In this document: positions 13,201 through 22,200 of the stretch, one piece after another
Numbering within the stretch: position 1 is the stretch's first letter
How the letters are laid out: each line of letters opens with the position of its first letter
Assembly (NCBI RefSeq): GCF_000003815.2
Contig: NC_049988.1
Location: 23,602,842-23,666,841, forward strand
Origin: Branchiostoma floridae
Lineage: Eukaryota > Chordata > Leptocardii > Amphioxiformes > Branchiostomatidae
Direction of reading: 5' to 3'
Length of the DNA stretch: 64,000 nucleotides
Translations under genes and position numbers: made by a program
Notes under the pieces: generated by a model
What the model was told of the DNA's origin: nothing
What the model saw: only the letters and a program-made list of their open reading frames with translations
Databases searched by the model: none

Positions 13201-16200
13201 GAAATAGCAATTTCTGAAATAGTAACAGCACCTGGAGGTCAGCCGTCAGCACCAACGACAGGATCTGAAGCAATCTCTGAAATCTCACGAACGTGTGGTA
13301 GTTACACTTCAGTACAAAGGGCAGCGTCATTTGAATGCTGTTCCTGTACAACAACGTTTATTTAACATTCAGGAAAAGGACAGCGCCGACAGCGTGCTAT
13401 TTCTGTAGATCGTGCCGTCTGGCTGTCTCATGACTCACGCCGTCAACTATCTCTGAGACAGTAATAAGAACCACGACATTAACTTAAGTGCCATGGTTAC
13501 ATACAACGGGACTTAAGGACATTAATTCTATCACCCTGGATTCACAGTACATGTTTTGAGTGCTTGTCATCAAGGAAAGCACCATTGTTTCTCTACCTGT
13601 ATAAGCCCCAGGCCAGGTAGTCCCACTGCCCGTACGCCTACCACATAATAACACTTACATATATACACACATACCGCACAAAAAAACACAAACCCGCTAT
13701 AGGGTAAAAAATCTAATGACGTTGACACGTATTTCGAAGAAGAACATTTCCCCTACCTGTATACGCCCCGGGCCAGGCCAGGTAGTCCCACTGCCCGTTC
13801 GTGTTGTCGGCTCCGATAATCGCGATGCCCTGGGTCGCTCCCGCGTCGTTATCGCTGATGATGGAGTCAAAACCTGGAAATACAAGTCGGTATTAGTTTC
13901 GTTTTTCTCACATTATCAGAAGTATCAAAGTTTGACACTTGCGGAATCAGAAAAAGTGAGCATAAGCAAATTTGCGTTGGTTAGTCCACGCGCACGCACA
14001 CGCACGGACACAGCAAGCACACATGCATGCACACACGCACACACAACACACACGACAAACCACCAAAAACACCCACACTCACACACAGACAAACACACAC
14101 CACAATGCAAAAAAAAAGGTTGGAAATGCCGTACAGAGCTTGTCCTTAAGTGTTAAGTCCTGCACAGAGTGAGGAGAAGCAAAGTAGTCATGCACTCTTG
14201 CTGCAACATAGAGGCTATATGCAAGAAGTGTTAATCAAACACAACTTAGCACCTATGTAACATCTTTGCAATTTTTGTTGCAAGATCTACCACGACACGA
14301 AAATCCGGGAAAATTCGTCGATATCAACACAACCTGCGTACGTTTCATCAGGGTTATGGTCTATCTAGGGGATCTCCGATATTTTAATGTTGACGTCATG
14401 TTTTATCCACGATTTTCCAAGATCTTACCGTTGTAATAGATCGTGCCAAAAACACACAAAGGTCTTACCAAAGTAGAAAAGTTAAAAATAAAAACTTCAC
14501 CCCACGCGGGTATAAGGTATTACCTATACCTATGAACTGCAGCACCGTTATGGGAACTTGCGTAAACTTATTGGCGTCTTCCTGGGTGGTGAGAGACGGG
14601 AGCGGGTTGGTGTTGAAGTGCGGCGCGTCATTGACACGTGTGACGCTGACGGTGACGGTGGTGACGTCACTCTGTCGCGCCCCGTCATTGGCTGTGACGT
14701 GGATGACGCGTTGTGACGAGGAAGGCTCCTCGGCCGCGTTGTTGTAGGTCATGGTCAAAAGAACCTGAGGGTAAAAAGTTTGTTAGTCAAATACAGAGGA
14801 ATGAACGAAACCATCAAAATTATAACAAATCATAACACATCTCTCTAAATATATTTTCTTTATTATAAATGAAAGTGGGGTATTATTTGAAAGTGTAAAG
14901 CTAATGTAAGTTTCCTATATCAAAGGCTTTTTCGATGATCATGGAAGCTCATCTGTGTGGGTAGTACAATGTTAAACTTTCTTCCAACACAAAGGTATAC
15001 GCGGATCAAGTTTTCAACGACCACTCAATAAAGGTTATGCGTCCGGGTAACACAAAAGGTTCTTAAGCAATTAGATTAGTGTTTGAAAACGGTCAGATTT
15101 TTTAGAAAGCATCCGCTGTCTTTCTCTGTATCTAAGTGACTTAAAGATTGAAAAACAAATATATATGCAAAAGCCTTTTTTTTTTATTTTGGGGACAATA
15201 TTGATATAATTTTTGTCACCTGTAGATATTCGTCGTTGGAGCTGAGACCGGAGATGTTGAGTTGCCCGGATGTGAAGTGCACCACGGGAGCGATGATGAC
15301 GTCAACACTGATGACCTGTCCCAGGACGGTCACGTGTTCCACCCTCGTGATGTTCTGAACGCTGAGAACCTCCAGGTCCCCGTCAGCCTACAACAGAACA
15401 AACAAATGCTCAAATAGGAGTACAGATACAACAGATACAAAAGAGTACGGATACACAACTATCTTCTTCCTTTCCAATTGTTAACCCATTTTGACTCAAA
15501 GGTCGATGAAGGTTAGACATCCAGGTAATAAGATAACCCTAACAGCAGTTACTCAAGCCGCTGGATCTTGAGTAACTCAGATCTTGAATAGATCTTGTTG
15601 GAGAGCAGGTTTTATATCCTAACTATAAATTGATATCCAAAGAAGATAAGACTATTTTAGCAGTCCAATAGGAAACTAGTGCAAGAAAAGTTAAGACGAA
15701 GCAATTGTTCCAATCCTTTCAAACACACTTCACCAGTCCTAACAGCTTCCTCTCTAGCACACAAACAAACACACTCACCGGGTTGGTTATCTCCGCCAGG
15801 ATGTACACAATGTCGCTGCTGGTGTCCGAACCCGACAATGTCGCGCCCTCCCTCACGATCGACACCGGGCCGCCATCTTCCGTGAAGGTCACAGCAAGGT
15901 CAGTCCCGGGGTCAGCTCCGTTCAGGTCAACCACGGGCTTGTGCCTGACCTCCACACACGTGACGTCACTGCCATGGAGACCGTCTGCGTTGGTGACGTC
16001 AACTGTGACGTACCTTAAGGCGGTGGCGTCGGGAGACGCGGCGGAGTTGTCGTACGTCACTGCGTTTAGAACCTCTGCGTACCGCTCGGCCGTATCTGTT
16101 CCCGTAACCGTTAGCTGATTGGTCGCCGCATCGTACGACCAATCAACGTTCGGCTCGGCCGCGACGTGTACCGACCACGAGAACATCTCCATGTCAACGG

Positions 16201-19200
16201 TAACGTTGGCGTCGACGACCAATCGCCATTCTCCGTTCACTGCTTTTCCCGCCAAAGTTGAGAGTGGCGTGGCTGGCTTCAGGACGCTTGCCAGGTCGTT
16301 GCCGTTCGCACAGCTGTCGGTAGGCGGCGTGCCGCTATCGTGGAAGACGAAGTAGGCGACTGAACTAAAGTTACAGCCTGCAGTTTCCTCCATAAGTACT
16401 ACTGCGGTTCCGTCCGGATGGTAAAGTATGAGGGACGGAGTGACGTCAGAGTCGTTTTCGGCAGTTACGACCATTTGTACCGCCAAAGACACTTCCCTCA
16501 CACGGCCTCCTTGTTCTAGCAGCATCTCATTCTGTATCGGCGTTGCTGATTGGTCAAACGACGCTGCCAGAGGAGGAAGTAAACCATCCAGCGCCACCGT
16601 ACTATCCGAGTCCGGGTGTATGACCAGCGCCCATCGCACGAGTCGACCATCGCCGCTTTCAGAGACCAGATCTGTGACGTGGAGAGTCCAGTCCCCGCTA
16701 GGATCCGTCCCGACAAACTTGGAAAAGTCTCCGTCAGGTGTGAATGACCCTCGCGACTCGTACCGGCAAACTCCGGAGAGGCTGGGCAGCTCCCCGTCCG
16801 TAGAGTCGATGTCAGCATACCCTGCGGTACCGATGAACACCGCAGGGGACATGTGGTATTGTGAGCAAGCATACCCGCCTGGACGAAGGGTAAGAGTCTC
16901 GGTTACCCCTTCGTGTTCTAACTCCAGCTTCAAGTCCCCGATCCACGAGTGTTTGATGTCCACGATAACAACGACTTGTCCTACAGTTTGGTTGGTCTGA
17001 CCCACTGTTAAGGTATGGGACACCTTCTGTACGCCGTTCGCGCCAACGGGCGTGTTGAGTTCTGCAGATTCTACAAGGATCGGCAGGGGGAGCTGTTCTG
17101 TGTATGTGTACGCGACCGCTAGGGACTCGGCCGTCTCGTCGGTTGCGTTGTGGAGGGCGACGGTCATGCTTGATATCAACCCACCACTGTTCGTAGTAGA
17201 CGCTCCGCCGTTTGCAATGATATTTGCCGCACCTATCTCAGTGTCAAACGTTACCGGACACGATCCACTCCCCGAGACGCCCACCGAGACGCTTGGGGGA
17301 GAACCTTCGGGGGCGACGGCGATGTCCACCCGATGAAACTCGCAGCTGTTATCGGTGCACACCCGAACGGTGACCGAGCGTATCCCCTCCGTCGGACGAT
17401 CAGCGCTGTTGGTGTAGCTGATGCCGTTCAGAACGGTCTCGTACGTTGTACTTGTTGCCGCGCCGGTCACATAGACCATTGCGTTGTCAGAATAGTAAGA
17501 AACGCTTACTGATGAAGCAGATGTGGAGGAATATGTGAGTCTTTCTTGTGCGGTGTCTAAGACATACATTAGACTGACTGTCATAGACTGTACAGAAGAG
17601 GATGTTGTTATACTGCATCCTGTGGTAGCTAGAGAGGTGGTCTGTGCAGAGCTGTCTGTTAGGTTGAGAGTGGTGTTGACTGCGGACAACGTGAGCTGAA
17701 AAATAAGCATATTCTAGGTTAAAGATTAAAACGAATAGGAATCGTTCTTTTAGTCTTCGTTTAATCACGATAAACCCAAAATGATTAAGCCTTTTATGAG
17801 GTCATGAGGGAAGAGGTAGGCGTTGGGCAATCTATAGCAAAAATACAGATTAACTGGTTAATGTGCTAAATTTCTATTAAAAGTATGTTTAGAATGCATC
17901 GATGCAAAAAGCTCTTTCACATAGTTCACTGCGCATATTGACATACTACCCAGAATTCATGTCGCCTGCACATGCACATGCAGTCAAAGAGAATACTCGT
18001 GAATATTATCTGGGAATAGTTGGAATTCGAAACAGACAAACAAAACACACCTGGCTGAGTGTTCCAGACGAGACGACCACCTGTAGACATTGCGGGACGG
18101 ACATGAGTAAGTCGCTATCCACCGCCTCTAGACACACCACGTGACTGCCTACGTCATCAGCTCCGGGAGTCCACTGCAGCAGACCACTCCGGGAGTTCTC
18201 AGCTGTAAAAGAAGAAACATTCACTTTTCACCATATGATTGTCTATCTGTATCTGTATCTGTATAGCCGGTATACATACTGTTCTCCGGCGTAACACACC
18301 AGCTTCTGTGGTTTAGTTTACCATATGATTACTTTGGCTCACCCCACATTTCCAAACCGAGACTCGGTCGGACTGTTTTTAGGATTTATACGTAAATATA
18401 TACAAAAATTATGTCTACGACTATTCTCTTTACGTCTTATGTAGTTTGGTGTCTTTCAGTTTGATGTATGATAATACTTCTCGCTCCCGAAAGCTGCCCA
18501 ACCGGGTCTTGGTTTGGAAATGTGCCGTACAACTTACCTGTAACAGAGTCCACTGCCGAAGTTTCAATCAGACTCCACCCATCCGGCAGACTCCCCGCTG
18601 TACCGCGGATACTCAGACTGTTCCCGCTGTCCATGTCCGTCACGGTGACGACATGAGAGAACACCTGACCGACGCTCAGGTAGCGCACTGTGCCGGGTAC
18701 GGCGTCATACGGCTGTACGGCGGGCGGGTGGTAGGCTGGGGCGCTGTCGTGGAGGTGCAGGACCAGCTCTTGCATCGCCTAAGTAGATATACATGATAAT
18801 TATATACATGATAATTAGCAAAAGTATCATATGCTTTTTCATAGAACTATACTTGTAGAGTGGAAGTCATTTTACAAATGTCCCTGGAAAAAATAGTAAA
18901 ACTTACTTAACATTGGTAAAAATTGGGCAAATATGGACACTTAGTTTGACAGATGAGTTAGCTGTCCGGGAAGTATGGTGTGTGACCAGGTAACTTCTCT
19001 GGCATATGATGTGTCTATATAATATGTGTCCAATTTCTATTATTTTTTAGGTGAAACGTGGAACCTGGTAAAGGCTAAGAATTCCATACGGACCTAAATA
19101 TATACGCACTTGTGAACCAACAAACAATATTAATAACTTTGTACATCTTTTAAAAGACATCTGGAGCCTGATAGAGTTTAAGTCTTCTATACGGACCTCA

Positions 19201-22200
19201 TACAGACTTGACTAAATACAAACGTGGAACCTTGATTAAGCTTATATATATATATATATATATATATAAGAGATGTACCCGTGTTTCTTTGAAGTGTGCT
19301 TGAGTTGCGGCTCAATTCGAACATGCATACAACGAATAGTGAAAGTCCTACGCACTAAACCATTGCTTGGTGCAGCGAGAGCCGAAAATATGGACGGCGA
19401 CGTACCTTGACTCCCGTGACAGCGTCCTGTACGACCACCAGCGCGGACCAGAGCCCGCTCTGCAGCCCGTCGGCGCCCCACGCCACCCTGCCCGCCGCCG
19501 GGTCCAGCTGCAGCCCGGGGGGCGGACCGGCCTGGCCAGAGCCGTAGTCGGAGGGAGACGCCAGGCTGAAAACCACTGGGGTACCTAAAGAGCACATAAA
19601 CGGTATTTAAACATAAGCCATCTACATCAGACCTTTACAACCATCCCTTGAGACGGAGGCTAGGGCGCCATAGATTTTCTGCAGCTAAGGATTCACTTTG
19701 TCAATGTTACAACTCGATAAGAGTATGGCTATGTATGTATGTGTATATACAATCTTTATTGACACGACAAAAGTACAGCGACTTTCGTAAGGTCTACATG
19801 TATAACAACTACTTACAGTACAACTAAACACATATATATGGATATCTATAGGTATGGATACATCAACATAAAGGGTCTAGCATGTCATTTACACTATTGG
19901 TTCTACGGTATAAACAATCGTGGATATATTTGCCTACTTGTACACAATGTGGATTATCGCCTCCCAGAATATATGTAATGTGCATTGGACAGGCATTCAA
20001 GTTGGATGCGATCAGAGGAGTGTGCTTAAAGTAGAATAGGATGGGTTCCAGGCTACTCCCAATCCAGCGAAATAAAATAAAGCGCCTAGCTTACTTGGGG
20101 ATTAGTCGGGAGAAAATTCGGGGTGCGATGTAGTATACGGGCTTAACAGTGTACGTGCTTTGCTGAACATTTTACCAATGGGCAAAAGGTAACGTCCCTT
20201 ACCTGACGCAGTCGTCGCAGGTATGTAGAGCTCGGAGGTATGTTGTTTGTACCAGTGTACGACAGGGAACGTCGCCAGGTGTGGTCCCGAACCCACCGAG
20301 AAGTCCACCTTCGTCTGCAGGGTCATGCTGGGATCCGGTAAAGTTAATAATTAAGTGGTTATGATTTACTGTCTCCAGTTTGTTCATTCAGCCATCCCAT
20401 CCGTTCATTCACTCCATCCGTCCATTATTTAAATCACATTTACTAACCATCCATCCTTCCATTTACCTTACCTTGCCACAAGTCATTCATTCATTTAGTA
20501 ATATTCACACATTATTCCATTCCTTCATGTAGTTATCTACCCATGTCTATTTGCATGTATCAATGATATTAAATATGGACACACGCATAGATCAGATTGC
20601 GCATAGATATACATGTAGATATATATAGAGACAAAAAATGTTAGTCTTACGTTTATAAGTTGTTGGCTTTCGACTATACAAGGAACATCCTATGAAAAAC
20701 GTAAAAAAACACCATCACTACTCACGTGGTGCCTCCGTTGTTATGCAAGGCGTTGCTACGGCAACACTGCGACAACGAGACTTCCCATGATGCAGCGGAG
20801 GATGACCCGAAGTCGTGCGTCACTTCCGCTGACGTCAGGATGTACCCTTCACTGGACACCTCGACAACCTGGTTGGAACACACGTTCGGAAGTCAACAAA
20901 TATCGAGAAATGAAGATAAGTTGAATCGAAGGACTGGACTGTCGTTGCAGTGTCATCTATTTTGTTTACAATCATTAACGTCGCAACGAAAGAACCATCT
21001 TTGAGTAGATACGGGGGGCGTCACAAACTGACTGGCACAGTTGCGCCGTTGAGACGGTATCCGGTATCCATCGTTAAAAATCACGTGTGAGTGAATTATT
21101 TCTATCTTGTAAAGGCGAGAGTTGTACAAACAAAACAGATCCAAAAATCCAGACTTTTTGCCCTCAACACACAAAACAATATGTTATATGGAGGCAAACA
21201 TGGATTGGTCCACGTTTAGTGTTCCATCTACAGGGAAATTCATTTCACAATCATCATAATCACCGTAACGTCCAAGGTGTTGGTCCACTGGCTGCCATCG
21301 TTGAAGTTCAGGGTGGCCGGCACACTGATGACGTCACCGGAAGTGACGTCGGGCCGGAGTGACGTGTGGTAAGACATGCTGATGTGGAAGACCGCCACGC
21401 TCCGGCCGAATGTGACGTCACGGGTCCAGCTGATGGCGCCATGACGTAGATACTGGTCTGGATTGGTAAACCATACCATTTATGGGAATTAGCAGTCATG
21501 TGACCATGATGCATTTCAGTGCGGTCATGATGGTGGATTAAATAAGCATGCGAAATTATGGTGGAAATCTTGTATTCTATACAACAAAAATGCGGTGACT
21601 GTCCATGCCAGTATTCTGAAAAAAACAAAAAATCAGAAGATCCCCCGTTGATGTTCGAACGAACTAGAGTTATCATCATAAAATACACCAGAGTCCTTTT
21701 TACTACACATGGATTTAACCAACACTTGGACTTTGAAAAGCAGTGTTTAGTTACATGTATGTGACAGTTGTTTATATTTAACATCGTATACATAACCACT
21801 TGCTGCGAAGCTGGTATGTTACACTGTATGTCACACTAATACCATTCCCTGAAGCGTAAGAAATACCAGGTCCCTTACTTGGTGCACACCTGCCGATATT
21901 GTTTATGAAAACTCAGCAAAACTGTAAGATTGTTTTAAGACACGCCAGCAGCAACACTTATGACATTCTCGACCCTGAGATTGGTACACGTTGTGTAATA
22001 TTCCTCACGAGGTCTGACGGGGGATCAGGTTCGGTCCGTTAATACCGAGTCTAATCAATCAACCTCCTGCGACTGTCGGGACAAAAACAACTCACCGAAG
22101 TAGGGGGTTCAGAATAGACTCTACCAGGCTCTGTGTATCAATGGTCAAATAGTAGCTATTCGACAAATCCACGGAGCCTGATAGAGGCAAGGTTAAGACG

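Noticed and set aside
13697-13885. 62-residue minus-strand frame at exon 11
   Set aside because: The module phrase (GIAIIGADNTNGQWDYL) lies in a different frame that fits the splice phases, so this frame is a shadow.
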